This document shows, one piece after another, positions 7,880-15,780 of a stretch of 47,818 nucleotides of DNA. The stretch lies in contig CAZKON010000003.1 in the NCBI GenBank assembly GCA_964554415.1, positions 1-47,818 of the forward strand. Direction: 5' to 3'. A model generated the notes under the pieces. It saw nothing but the letters and a program-made list of their open reading frames with translations, was not told where the DNA came from and did not search any database. Made by a program: the position numbers and the translations under genes. Position 1 is the first letter of the stretch. Each line of letters opens with the position of its first letter. This stretch comes from JAGVXD01 sp964554415. Lineage in GTDB: Archaea > Nanobdellota > Nanobdellia > Pacearchaeales > GW2011-AR1.

Positions 7880-8517
7880 TATTTCTTCTTCTCCTGCTTC
7901 ACAGGCAGTGCGACTTCACGCGCCTTTATAACGATATGGGTTCTTTTAAAACGCGCGCCGCCCTTTTTCTGAGGTCTTGAAGCCCAGCTTGCTGAAGCGA
8001 ATGTGATGCGCGCCTTGTCTGGAGCGAGATCTGATACGGCAATATTTCCCTTAAGACCTTTCAGAACAGATATGAAAGCTTTTGAAGCGTTGATAGGATA
8101 TCTTCCTGACATCATTCCATGCCGATGAGGTATCTCTCCTTTGTAAGGCACTGCTTTCTTGAACTTAAGCACCTGCTCAAGATCCGCAATCGCTGACTCA
8201 ACAGACTTGTTCTTTATAAATGAACAGATATACATTGAGTGTTTCTTTGAGATTGACAAGTTGAGACCGCGGGCGACTGCTTCTTCTTTCTTTGAAGGTT
8301 TCGCAGGAGCAGGCTTTGGAGGAGTTGGAGAAGTAGATTCAGAAGAAGGAGATGAGGAAGGAGTGGCAGGCTGCATAGTTGAGGAATGTGCTGAAAGGGA
8401 TGTTGTTGAGATAGTGTTAGGCTGAGAGGCAGGGACTTGAGATGGTTTCACTGCATTTCCTGCTACCTTGCGTTCTTTCTTTTCAGATACGTGAAGTGGT
8501 TTGAGTTGTTTTTCCAT
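7879..8517 (-). CDS. rpl22: Ribosomal protein uL22 with a Ser/Pro/Thr-rich N-terminal extension
   Basis: Exit-tunnel protein uL22. The conserved part begins near residue 85 (RGLNLSISKKHSMYICSFIK) and includes KNKSVESAIADLEQVLKFKK, EIPHRHGMMSGRYPINASKA and the C-terminal KGGARFKRTHIVI. The first 80 residues are low complexity (Ser, Pro, Thr, Lys, Ala), with stretches such as SSSPSSESTSPTPPKPAPAK. A normal archaeal uL22 is about 150 residues; this one is 212. The extension shows the same codon style as its neighbours and no frameshift, so it appears to be translated. Confidence 0.93.
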   Translation of the reverse strand: MEKQLKPLHVSEKKERKVAGNAVKPSQVPASQPNTISTTSLSAHSSTMQPATPSSSPSSESTSPTPPKPAPAKPSKKEEAVARGLNLSISKKHSMYICSFIKNKSVESAIADLEQVLKFKKAVPYKGEIPHRHGMMSGRYPINASKAFISVLKGLKGNIAVSDLAPDKARITFASASWASRPQKKGGARFKRTHIVIKAREVALPVKQEKKK

Positions 8518-8519
8518 GT

Positions 8520-8924
8520 TTATTTCTTATCTGTCTTTGAGCCTTTTGTTGCGCCAATGCCTGCTGTGCCGTGCGTTACTTTCACACGAGTAAGAGCAAA
8601 CTCTCCAAGACGGTGACCTATCATTGCAGGAGAGATTAAAACATCATTGAATGATTTACCATTGTAGATTCCTATTGTCATGCTGAGCATGCGAGGCATG
8701 ATAACGAGGTCACGAAGATGAGTCCTTATCTTCTTTCGTTGCGAAATCTGCTGCTCACAGTGCTGTATGAATTTCTCATGTGCTTGAAAATTCCTCAAAA
8801 CTGAACGCCTGCTTCCAGATGGAAGATATTGCGCAACCTCACGGACAGAGAGTTTCTTCAAATCTTCTAATGGCTGTCCACGATAAAACACTTCCTTGGA
8901 TTTTAGTATTACTTCCTCAACCAT
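8520..8924 (-). CDS. rps19: Ribosomal protein uS19
   Basis: Small-subunit head protein uS19 (134 residues from the chosen start). The start MVEEVILKSKEVFYRGQPLE lies one base after the uL2 stop; an upstream in-frame Met at 8999 would overlap uL2 and is rejected. Family motifs are RTHLRDLVIMPRMLSMTIGI, YNGKSFNDVLISPAMIGHRL and GEFALTR. Confidence 0.95.
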   Translation of the reverse strand: MVEEVILKSKEVFYRGQPLEDLKKLSVREVAQYLPSGSRRSVLRNFQAHEKFIQHCEQQISQRKKIRTHLRDLVIMPRMLSMTIGIYNGKSFNDVLISPAMIGHRLGEFALTRVKVTHGTAGIGATKGSKTDKK

Positions 8925-8925
8925 T

Positions 8926-9627
8926 TTATGCTCGCCTCCCTGTTCTGCTTGGGCGTATGTGACCAACTCTTGCTCCTGGTGGCGCGTTGCGTTTGGCAAT
9001 CTTTGACTTGATTCTCTTGCCTCTGCCTGAACCGAAAGGATGATCTACTGCGTTCATTTTTACTGCAGATGTGCGCGGCCAGAGCTTGTTACGTGCTTTC
9101 ATCTTGTAGAACTTGGGACCTGCCTTTATAAATGGTTTCAAAATTCTGCCTTCTCCTGCAATTGTGCCAAGAGTAACGCGACAATCGCCACTCACAATTA
9201 TCTCTTTCTTGTTTGGCATAAGCAATGAGACTTTGTTATGCTCATAGAACTTAAAGACAACTGCGCTCGTCCCAGCTGCACGCACCATTTTTCCACCATC
9301 GCCAGGATTATTCTCAATATTATAAACATGAACACCAATCGGAACATGTTTTAGCATGATGACATTTCCTTCTTGTGGTGTGGCTGCAGCTGCAATTGTA
9401 ATCTTCTGTCCTGACACTGCACCATTGAATGCAGGATTGTAGAAAACTTCATTCTTTAGTTTTAATTTTAATAGAGGCGCGGAGTGAGCGGATGAATGGA
9501 AGATTGACAAAATCTCTGCCTCTCCCTCTCCTATCGGATATTTTACCTTATAGATGAACGCGCGCTTTCTTGCCTGATATGAAAGACTTCCGTGACCTCG
9601 TGCTTGAGAGATAATGCGCTTACCCAT
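8926..9627 (-). CDS. rpl2: Ribosomal protein uL2
   Basis: Large-subunit protein uL2 (233 residues), needed for peptidyl transferase activity. It begins GKRIISQARGHGSLSYQARK, has the archaeal VYNIENNPGDGGKMVRAAGT segment, and ends with WPRTSAVKMNAVDHPFGSGR, which holds the functionally important His. Typical archaeal length. One base before uS19 and one after uL23. Confidence 0.96.
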   Translation of the reverse strand: MGKRIISQARGHGSLSYQARKRAFIYKVKYPIGEGEAEILSIFHSSAHSAPLLKLKLKNEVFYNPAFNGAVSGQKITIAAAATPQEGNVIMLKHVPIGVHVYNIENNPGDGGKMVRAAGTSAVVFKFYEHNKVSLLMPNKKEIIVSGDCRVTLGTIAGEGRILKPFIKAGPKFYKMKARNKLWPRTSAVKMNAVDHPFGSGRGKRIKSKIAKRNAPPGARVGHIRPSRTGRRA

Positions 9628-9628
9628 T

Positions 9629-9871
9629 TTAAATCATCCCCAGCTTTGTTGCAACATCAATCGCCGGATTCTCCTTTATAAGTTTAACATATGCATATTT
9701 CTGATTGTTCTTAATCATTGTACGAATCGCGACGACCTTGACTGAAAAGATGGATTCAACTTCTTTCCTAATCTCTGGCTTGCTGGCCTGACGAGGTGCG
9801 GCAAACAAGAGTGTATTCTCCATATCAATTAACTTTACCGCTTTTTCAGAAGTAATTGGCTTAAGCAACAT
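9629..9871 (-). CDS. rpl23: Ribosomal protein uL23
   Basis: Exit-site protein uL23, which docks SRP. The chosen start is MLLKPITSEKAVKLIDMENT, giving 80 residues, the normal archaeal size. It overlaps the end of uL4 by 11 bases. A longer in-frame start at 9937 lies inside uL4 and gives a non-homologous hydrophobic segment, so it is rejected. Confidence 0.95.
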   Translation of the reverse strand: MLLKPITSEKAVKLIDMENTLLFAAPRQASKPEIRKEVESIFSVKVVAIRTMIKNNQKYAYVKLIKENPAIDVATKLGMI

Positions 9872-10634
9872 TTTGCAACTCTCCCAGTGATTCTTTAGTA
9901 TAAAGTGTGAGACGACCAAGAGGATATAAGTCTGCAATCTGCAATTCGCGTGCGCTCTTGACTTCTACGCCAGCGCACCTGACATGCTCGTTTTTTCCAG
10001 TGATGATAAGCAGTCCTGCATTCTCTTTGTATTTTCTGCCGCGAAGTTTGCCTTTTCCAGGACGTACTTCCTTGCTCTTGAATATATGTGAAGCTGCTGA
10101 ACCAAATATTGCTTTTAACGCTGCGTGCATTGCTTTTGTCTTTGAAGGGAGTGATTCGACGACTGAGGGATTTAATGTTGATGATGAGAGATTGGAGTAT
10201 CTCTTTTTAATCCATGTTTGACTGAAAGTTGCTGCAAATGCGCTGTGCCATGCAATTTTTCTTTCTTTTATGTTAATTTTATGCAGTGTGTGAACTCCTT
10301 TTGGTGGATGCGCTCTTCTGCCTCCACGAGTGTTTGCCACTTCTGCACCAACCCAGTAAAATTGTACGCCGCGACGCCACATAACTTTACGAGGTAAACG
10401 AGATATACCTTTTCCATAATGCCCTTTCCACTCATGTCTCCTGTGAGAAATTGTACCAGACGCAGAGTGCCTCTTGCCTGCTTCTTTGTAAGTGGAATAT
10501 GGCTGCATTCTTGCGAATTTATCTGCTTCTACATATTTTGCAACAATATCTTCTCTGATTGGGACAGTGAATAATGCCGGCAGTTCTACATCTCCTTTCT
10601 TATTTCCCTGTGCATCATATATATTCGCCTTCAT
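9861..10634 (-). CDS. rpl4: Ribosomal protein uL4
   Basis: Large-subunit protein uL4 (257 residues). The loop lining the tunnel is visible in RHSASGTISHRRHEWKGHYG, KGISRLPRKVMWRRGVQFYW and NTRGGRRAHPPKG. The C-terminal part has the archaeal VRPGKGKLRGRKYKENAGLL and GRLTLYTKESLGEL. Overlaps uL3 by 4 bases. Confidence 0.95.
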   Translation of the reverse strand: MKANIYDAQGNKKGDVELPALFTVPIREDIVAKYVEADKFARMQPYSTYKEAGKRHSASGTISHRRHEWKGHYGKGISRLPRKVMWRRGVQFYWVGAEVANTRGGRRAHPPKGVHTLHKINIKERKIAWHSAFAATFSQTWIKKRYSNLSSSTLNPSVVESLPSKTKAMHAALKAIFGSAASHIFKSKEVRPGKGKLRGRKYKENAGLLIITGKNEHVRCAGVEVKSARELQIADLYPLGRLTLYTKESLGELQNVA

Positions 10635-11563
10635 AAAATCAGCTCCATGAATTCATACTTTTTCTTTACCTGCTCTTTTGTAGGGCGCAGTGCAGGAGTT
10701 ATAAGAATCTGCCTCTTCGGAGGACCCTGAACACTGCCCTTAACTATAATATATGAAGTCTGCACTTTACCGTAATTCTTAAACCCTGTACCTGGATTGA
10801 TATTTTTTTCTACAATAGTATTCAAGTTGATTGCCCGCAAGTTATAATGCACTCTAGTAAACATACCTAGCTGTCCTGCCTGTGGTGTGCGGAAAGTGAC
10901 GCGAGCAGGATGCCATGGTGCCAGAGATCCTGGGCGACGAACGCCTTTTTCAGACTTGTGTGCTTTCAATGTTATACCAAAGCGCGGAACAGCCCCTTCA
11001 AAACCCTTGCCCTTGGTCAAACCGCGGACGTCGAGAAGCGAGAACTTAAGAACATCTTTTACCGTAATCTCTTTACCAATCAGACTCTTGACTAAATCCA
11101 GCTTATTTCCACCGCCTATCGCAAGTTCAGCCATGTCAGGTGTTTTTTTCACGTTTGTCTGATGCGCTAACGAATAAACGAGAATACGAATGTCGTCGTA
11201 GACTGGCGGAATTTCAAGCTTTCCTGCTGCCTTCGGAACACGGACAACTTTCTTGAGCAATGAATCTGTTGAGACAACTACCTCTTTTATTACCTGCCCA
11301 TGATTATAGAAACGCACTGAAAATATCTTCATATTTGGAGTTTCCAGAATTGTTACAGGAATATAGATGCGTTTGTTTGCAGTCATGGATTTATCTGTAG
11401 TATCCTTAACCAATGCTGTAGCCATGCCAACCTTATAAGCAATAAAACCCAGAATTCCCTCCCCTTTTATGGGCTTCCAGTTCACACTGGGGAGAAAATG
11501 TTCTGCCCGTTTACGTGGCCAGAACTGCAGGCTTCCTGCGCGTGGTTTTGATAACTTTGCCAT
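10631..11563 (-). CDS. rpl3: Ribosomal protein uL3, first gene of the operon
   Basis: Large-subunit protein uL3 (310 residues; archaeal norm 330-360). Motifs: KPRAGSLQFWPRKRAEHFLP at the start, the Gly-rich LTKGKGFEGAVPRFGI, and the central extension VRRPGSLAPWHPARVTFRTP. It heads a 23-gene operon. The likely TATA box is about 140 bases upstream, leaving room for a 5' leader of roughly 110 bases, in contrast to the leaderless genes elsewhere in the window. Confidence 0.95.
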   Translation of the reverse strand: MAKLSKPRAGSLQFWPRKRAEHFLPSVNWKPIKGEGILGFIAYKVGMATALVKDTTDKSMTANKRIYIPVTILETPNMKIFSVRFYNHGQVIKEVVVSTDSLLKKVVRVPKAAGKLEIPPVYDDIRILVYSLAHQTNVKKTPDMAELAIGGGNKLDLVKSLIGKEITVKDVLKFSLLDVRGLTKGKGFEGAVPRFGITLKAHKSEKGVRRPGSLAPWHPARVTFRTPQAGQLGMFTRVHYNLRAINLNTIVEKNINPGTGFKNYGKVQTSYIIVKGSVQGPPKRQILITPALRPTKEQVKKKYEFMELIL

Positions 11564-11697
11564 CGTTGATTGTCATTGTAAATAGAGTCAACTCCTGCTC
11601 TCGGAACATACGCCTGAATAGACGCTGCTTTTTATTGTGTTATCAGCACGGGAAAAGCTCTCTGCATTCAATCTGATTCTTGTATGTGAGAAAAAAA

Positions 11698-11710
11698 GGG
11701 TTTATAAGCC
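11698..11710 (-). promoter_or_regulatory. Likely TATA box of the ribosomal operon
   Basis: The minus strand reads GGCTTATAAACCC here. It is the best archaeal TATA match upstream of uL3. The box is nearly symmetric, so it could also serve the plus strand toward the interrupted DUF4926 gene. No closer TATA at the usual distance from the uL3 ATG is convincing. Confidence 0.45.
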
Positions 11711-11908
11711 TTTCTTACGCGATTCATGTGTGAAGGTTATGAGTGTTGGTTAGTGTCATAGTCGTAAAACCTATTAACTCCTGATATTTATTATTTTTAT
11801 GAAAAATAAAAGAGCTGAAATTTGTGAACTAGATGTCGTGCGACTAAGAGTAAACATTTACTCTGAAGGATTGCAGAAAGGAGACTGCGGTCGTGTTGTT
11901 ATGATTTA

Positions 11909-11929
11909 TCGTATATAAATTATATACGA
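11909..11929. repeat. Terminal palindrome of repeat element copy A
   Basis: Perfect 9-bp arms, TCGTATATA and TATATACGA, separated by AAT. It forms the left end of the repeat element. In copy B the same two arms are present but 131 bp apart. Confidence 0.7.
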
Positions 11930-12027
11930 CCTTAATCCATTATACCCTCTCGTTCCTCTCTTGCTGCGGAGTTCCTCGGCTAAAGACCTGCGGACTTCCT
12001 CGCTGCGGAGTCGCTGCGCTAACTCGT
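11913..12027. mobile_element. Small non-autonomous element, copy A, inside DUF4926
   Basis: The 107-bp core (11921-12027) matches 21632-21738 with two mismatches that I can see. TCGT occurs at both edges (11909-11912 and 12024-12027), which may be a target duplication or part of the element. The core holds near-repeats of TGCGGA(G/C)TTCCTCG followed by TGCGGAGTCGCTGCG. It encodes no protein, so any mobility must come from elsewhere. Exact removal restores the host frame, the strongest sign that it is an insertion. Confidence 0.75.
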
Positions 12028-12145
12028 GGAAAACCTGGGAAAGATGCAGACGTGGAATTTGTTGATACGCGCACAGGAAAGATTACTCTGGTGATGATTC
12101 CCCTAAGATGGTTGGAACATGTTGAAGGGAATCATGAAGAATAAA

Positions 12146-12189
12146 ACGAGGGGGAGTTTCCGGAAGGGGGCCGGCAAAGCCCCCCTCGT
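12146..12189 (+). terminator. GC-rich hairpin after the DUF4926 remnant
   Basis: Outer arms ACGAGGGGG and CCCCCTCGT pair over 9 bp and enclose smaller palindromes (TTCCGGAA, GCCGGC). It starts two bases past the DUF4926 stop. It may be the terminator of that gene. The remaining 12190-12298 shows nothing else I can assign. Confidence 0.45.
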
Positions 12190-12299
12190 GCGTACTTTAG
12201 GTCATGGGTATGAGTCACCTCCATAGGTTGTTACTCTAATGAAATATCTCCTTTATTAATAAGTTCAGAAAGAATGTTCAAGAAGCTTCTTCCACAAGA

Positions 12300-12308
12300 C
12301 TTAAAAAC
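12300..12308 (+). promoter_or_regulatory. TATA box for the 7TM gene
   Basis: CTTAAAAAC lies about 25 bases before the ATG at 12329, the spacing of a leaderless archaeal transcript. Confidence 0.5.
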
Positions 12309-12328
12309 GAAGAATACAAAAAAAGTGT

Positions 12329-13015
12329 ATGGGTGATGTTTACCTCATTCCAGCGTGGTTTCTCGGATTTGATGCGGCAATGAATCTGCTTTTTAGTATA
12401 GTGACTTTTGCTATAGCACTTGTTGCACATCATGTTTATCGCATATCTGCAGAAAGAAATATCAGACATCTAAGCGCAGGATTCCTGCTTATTGGCCTCT
12501 CTTACGCGCTTTGGGCGCTCAATCACTTAGTATTGGTAGGAAACATTACGGGCGACATTATAGTCTTTTCCTTGGTGGGTTTGCCGACGTGGTGGAGCTT
12601 TACATTTTATCTGCATATGGTTCTATTTGTCAGTGGTTTGGCAACAATTACCTATGCTACCCTCAAAGTGCGCCGTGGTGATATCTATTATCTTCTCCTT
12701 GGACTTTCATTGCTGGTTATTGCGAGCAGTTTTAAAACATTTGCCACGTTCCGCATAGTATCTATGTTTTTACTCTCATTTATCGCTTATCATTCTTATA
12801 AGGAGTATCTCTTCTTTAGAAACAGGAAGACTCTTGCAGTTTGTGGAGCTTTTGTGCTGCTTTTTGTCAGTAGCATCATGCTTATTTTTGCCGCGAGTTA
12901 TTCTGATGCTTATGTAATTGCACAGCTCTTCGAGCTTGGGGCATATAGCCTTCTTTTGCTTATTTTACTCCGCAATATACTAAGGTATGGCAACAAAAAA
13001 AAGAAACCGTCTTGA
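12329..13015 (+). CDS. Seven-helix membrane protein of unknown function
   Basis: 228 residues with about seven hydrophobic helices: MNLLFSIVTFAIALVAHHVY first, then FLLIGLSYALWALNHLVLVG, helices near residues 75-105, 115-135, 140-155, and 170-215. The tail is basic (RYGNKKKKPS), so the C-terminus is probably cytosolic. Its end overlaps the next gene, a winged-helix protein, by 29 bases. A membrane sensor whose signal is passed to the regulator is a reasonable inference from this coupling. I do not recognise a named family. Confidence 0.8.
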   Translation: MGDVYLIPAWFLGFDAAMNLLFSIVTFAIALVAHHVYRISAERNIRHLSAGFLLIGLSYALWALNHLVLVGNITGDIIVFSLVGLPTWWSFTFYLHMVLFVSGLATITYATLKVRRGDIYYLLLGLSLLVIASSFKTFATFRIVSMFLLSFIAYHSYKEYLFFRNRKTLAVCGAFVLLFVSSIMLIFAASYSDAYVIAQLFELGAYSLLLLILLRNILRYGNKKKKPS

Positions 13016-13265
13016 AGTTATTAGGGATATTCTGACGGTTATAAAACAGAAAAGTGGCATAGTTAAGCCCACGCATATATTGTATAAATCTAATCTTTCG
13101 TATGCAATGATGGAAGAATATCTTAGCGAATTAATTGAGAAAGAGTTTATCTTAGAAGAAATACGTGCAGGACACAAGGAGTACTCAATAACGGAGAAGG
13201 GTGTCCAATATCTTAACAAATACCGCCTTATTACAGAATTCAGCGAGTCGTTTGGTCTGGGATGA
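12987..13265 (+). CDS. Winged-helix transcriptional regulator, archaeal HTH_45-like
   Basis: 92 residues with a winged-helix fold: MATKKRNRLEVIRDILTVIK as helix 1, SNLSYAMMEEYLSELIEKEF as the helix-turn-helix, and EYSITEKGVQYLNKYRLI as wing plus C-terminal helix. This resembles the COG3432/PF14947 group of small archaeal regulators. It starts within the 7TM gene, and the pair is probably one transcript. DNA target unknown. Confidence 0.8.
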   Translation: MATKKRNRLEVIRDILTVIKQKSGIVKPTHILYKSNLSYAMMEEYLSELIEKEFILEEIRAGHKEYSITEKGVQYLNKYRLITEFSESFGLG

Positions 13266-13295
13266 TTATCTTCGAAAACTTATTTCCCTCAATAT

Positions 13296-13325
13296 AATTT
13301 AATTGAAGTTAATTTAATTGAAGTA
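13296..13325. repeat. 15-bp tandem duplication at the end of the secreted-protein gene
   Basis: Two copies of AATTTAATTGAAGT plus one base, differing at the last base. The second copy contains the stop of the minus-strand gene (13314-13316), so the gene end has been duplicated downstream of the stop. Confidence 0.7.
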
Positions 13326-15407
13326 ATACTCTAAAAATGCATTGCCTGTTATAACCCCGCCTGTCGGGGCAGTCGTCGTTGGAGTTGTCTGACTGCCAGT
13401 GCCTGAAGAACTGCCTGAACTCGTTGAGGTACTGCTAGATGTGCTTTCAGAAGTAGAGCCCGATGAGCTTGAGCTTCCTGACGATGTACTGGTTGATGTG
13501 CTTGTGGAAGTACCTGTAGTTGTTCCTGCTGACGTGCCGGTAGTTGTTCCAGAGGACGTTCCTGTATTTGTTGATGTCCCAGTTGATGTCCCGCTTGTTG
13601 TTTCGCCACTCGGTGGCTGCGTGTTTGTCGGAGGTTGCTGTCCTTCTTGTGGTCTAAAATCTGTCGGGGGCTGCTGTCCTTCTGGTGGGCGTTGTTGTTC
13701 AGGAGGTCTAAATTCCTCACGCCGCTCTTCGCGTCGCTCTTCATCAAAGCATCGGCATGGATTACTGCCTCCAAACCCGCAATCCCATCTTCCTCCCTTT
13801 GCGCGGCACTCACGCGCGAAATTCTCAGTATAATCTCTCATATCTTTAGAGCGTGATTCACTCTCCGCGCGCATCACTTTCTCGCATGATTCACGTGTTG
13901 TTGCGCCTGCTTTGACACATTGTTCAGGGAAATTCTTGCCTTGTCCTTTTCCAGAACCTGCAGCACGATCCTCTCTAAAGACAGAATCATCGTTGAAACT
14001 ACCAAAGTTTTCAGGACCCTGACCGGGGAAACCTTCTCCCTGTACCTGATTGAACATTTCCTCAAAGCACTTAAGCTTTTCATCTTTGTTCTCAACAGCA
14101 TTGCAGTTCTTACCAAAGGCAAAGCCACGACCTGGGCCACGATTTGGACCTTCGTTTTCACGCTGTGAACGCATAATCTCATCACACTTGCGGAAGACAC
14201 TTTCAGGGCGCTCGCACGTCAAGCCAGCATCCTTGCATTCCTGTGCAAGATTATTTTCGCACATATATTTACCACAAGCCCTATGGTCTTTCAATCCTTT
14301 TTCTATACATTCAGGAGGAGCATTTGCTAAAAACATTAATTTCTCGCATGACTCTCGCATTGTCCTTTCAGAAGTAAAATCAATCTTCCCCTCTTTTGCT
14401 GCGGTTATACATTCTTCAGGAGCATGCTTCTCAAACATGACGCGCATGCATTCTTTTGGTGTTTTTGCACTTGCTTTCTTGCACTCTGGAGGCATAAACT
14501 TATCAAACTGCTCATCTCGTACACCGCCTTCAATTTCTTCTAATACGTCTTGCAAATGTGGCGGTAAGAGATCGCCCATGTCTGCCGTAGCTTCTTCCAT
14601 AATTCCACAAGCTTCTTCATCTCCCTCGTCGCACTTTGTAGCAAGCGGAGCGATAAGCGAACACTTATCAGCAAATGCAGAGACACTAATGGCTTTACAA
14701 TTGCAATCTCTGCCTTGCGTCTTCATGCATTGTCTCATTGTGGCGCCAAATTCACGCGCTTCTTTTCTCTGTGCATCTGTCCATTGTTTACCTCTCTTCT
14801 TTAACCACTCAGGAGAATCTTTATTGATATTGCATGTTTGAGCCGCTCTTACCAGATCAATCTTTATTAACTCGCTGCAGAGTTTATTAATTGTGTCTGC
14901 GATCTTAGCAGCATCTGCAACGCGCTTGCCTTCGTCTCTTACTTCATCGATAAATTCTTTCTTTTGTTCTGCGGGAATCTGCGATTCAATCTCCTTTAGT
15001 GCATTATTTATCGCAGCAATTGCGCGCTCTACCTCTGCTTTGTCTTCAGGAGCAACATTCTTCTCAAGATTTGCAGCATATTCTTTATAGCGGGCGAGTG
15101 CGATTCGTGCCGAATCATAATCCTTCCTCTCGACCATTGCCTTGATTTGGGCAACATTCTTTTCAAGGTTTACAACGTCACTGCGAAACTTACTCAAAAC
15201 ATTCTTCTCTACCCAATAAAAATTGCTGTCTGGCGTGATGCCTGCTCCGACACTCAATTGTGCATCGGCATTGGCAGATGTATCTGTGCTTGTCTTGGTT
15301 TCTGAAGTAGAAGTTTCATTCGCTGCTAGAACAGAAGCAAGCGAGAGAGTAAGGAATAATGCGACGATAATAACTGTAATAAATGTATGAACACCCTTTT
15401 GCTGCAT
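13314..15407 (-). CDS. Large secreted Cys-rich protein with DUF5667-like domain and Ser/Thr stalk
   Basis: 697 residues. A signal peptide (residues 8-29) is followed by a DUF5667-like helical region (about 48-180; GAGITPDSNFYWVEKNVLSK, then long amphipathic helices with KxYAANLEKN). Residues 190-570 hold many spaced cysteines in repeated units of the kind PPECIEKG, TPKECMRVMF, RESCEKLM, and NPCRC. Then comes a Pro/Gln linker (RPPEQQRPPEGQQPPTDFRP) and about 100 residues of Ser, Thr and Gly, likely glycosylated. The protein ends GGVITGNAFLEYYFN, a tail type I associate with DPANN surface proteins and possibly a sorting signal. Probably anchored at or released from the cell surface. Confidence 0.8.
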   Translation of the reverse strand: MQQKGVHTFITVIIVALFLTLSLASVLAANETSTSETKTSTDTSANADAQLSVGAGITPDSNFYWVEKNVLSKFRSDVVNLEKNVAQIKAMVERKDYDSARIALARYKEYAANLEKNVAPEDKAEVERAIAAINNALKEIESQIPAEQKKEFIDEVRDEGKRVADAAKIADTINKLCSELIKIDLVRAAQTCNINKDSPEWLKKRGKQWTDAQRKEAREFGATMRQCMKTQGRDCNCKAISVSAFADKCSLIAPLATKCDEGDEEACGIMEEATADMGDLLPPHLQDVLEEIEGGVRDEQFDKFMPPECKKASAKTPKECMRVMFEKHAPEECITAAKEGKIDFTSERTMRESCEKLMFLANAPPECIEKGLKDHRACGKYMCENNLAQECKDAGLTCERPESVFRKCDEIMRSQRENEGPNRGPGRGFAFGKNCNAVENKDEKLKCFEEMFNQVQGEGFPGQGPENFGSFNDDSVFREDRAAGSGKGQGKNFPEQCVKAGATTRESCEKVMRAESESRSKDMRDYTENFARECRAKGGRWDCGFGGSNPCRCFDEERREERREEFRPPEQQRPPEGQQPPTDFRPQEGQQPPTNTQPPSGETTSGTSTGTSTNTGTSSGTTTGTSAGTTTGTSTSTSTSTSSGSSSSSGSTSESTSSSTSTSSGSSSGTGSQTTPTTTAPTGGVITGNAFLEYYFN

Positions 15408-15414
15408 TGTTTAT

Positions 15415-15627
15415 TTAAACTTTAGGAGTATATAAACTTTTGTGAATCCTCTCCGATTTTAACGCCTGCCAGATTGCTAGAATTGCCAAGAGTATAGAAA
15501 GCACAAGAAGAGGATAGCCGAACAAAGAGAAGCGCCCAATGGAAATAATCTGCGACGAAACAAATAAACCTGCAACTGCCCAGGCAGCAGTAATCATTGA
15601 TTCTTTACTAAATTTGTTATATTTCAC
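15415..15627 (-). CDS. Small two-helix membrane protein
   Basis: 70 residues with two hydrophobic helices (AAWAVAGLFVSSQIISIG and YPLLVLSILLAILAIWQAL) and basic ends. It lies 7 bases upstream of the large secreted protein on the same strand and is probably co-transcribed. No family recognised. Confidence 0.65.
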   Translation of the reverse strand: MKYNKFSKESMITAAWAVAGLFVSSQIISIGRFSLFGYPLLVLSILLAILAIWQALKSERIHKSLYTPKV

Positions 15628-15635
15628 GAATTTTA

Positions 15636-15752
15636 TTAACGTTTGAGATATATAAATTTGAGCGCTTCTTCAAGCGCAGATTTCATACCCGGACAGAAAC
15701 CGTGATTGCAGCCATTGTGTTTATAATAAATGGGAATTAGTGGAAATCCGCA
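15636..15752 (-). other. Open frame without a good start, His/Cys-rich
   Basis: On the minus strand an open frame reads PIYYKHNGCNHGFCPGMKSA LEEALKFIYLKR and stops at 15636. There is no ATG, GTG or TTG before the internal Met, so it may be a gene remnant. The HNGCNHGFC cluster looks metal-binding. The same stretch holds a hairpin, GCGCTT/AAGCGC. Nothing else is seen between 15628 and 15780. Confidence 0.2.
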
Positions 15753-15780
15753 CTAAACTCCCCCCCTACACAAACGAGAG

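Larger units (their letters stand above)
11799..12144 (+). pseudogene. DUF4926-like small gene interrupted by a 115-bp element
   Basis: The 5' part (11799-11918) encodes CELDVVRLRVNIYSEGLQKG and CGRVVMIYR and then runs into a stop inside the repeat. The 3' part (12028-12144) encodes GKPGKDADVEFVDTRTGKIT and LVMIPLRWLEHVEGNHEE. Removing 11913-12027 (115 bp) joins TAT CGT to GGA AAA in one frame and gives a 76-codon protein. The layout (ELDVV...GDxGxVV...VEFVD...) matches the DUF4926 family as I remember it. The role of the family is unknown to me; members are often found beside toxin-antitoxin-like or phage genes. As it stands the gene is broken. Confidence 0.75.

Noticed and set aside
8925..8999. 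Upstream start of uS19
   Set aside because: It lies inside the uL2 coding end; the start one base after the uL2 stop gives a normal uS19.
9872..9937. Upstream start of uL23
   Set aside because: It lies inside uL4, is hydrophobic and unlike any uL23; the start at 9871 gives the normal size.
13399..13833. Plus-strand Val/Pro-rich open frame
   Set aside because: It is the antisense image of the Ser/Thr/Gly stalk of the secreted protein; repetitive composition keeps the frame open by chance.
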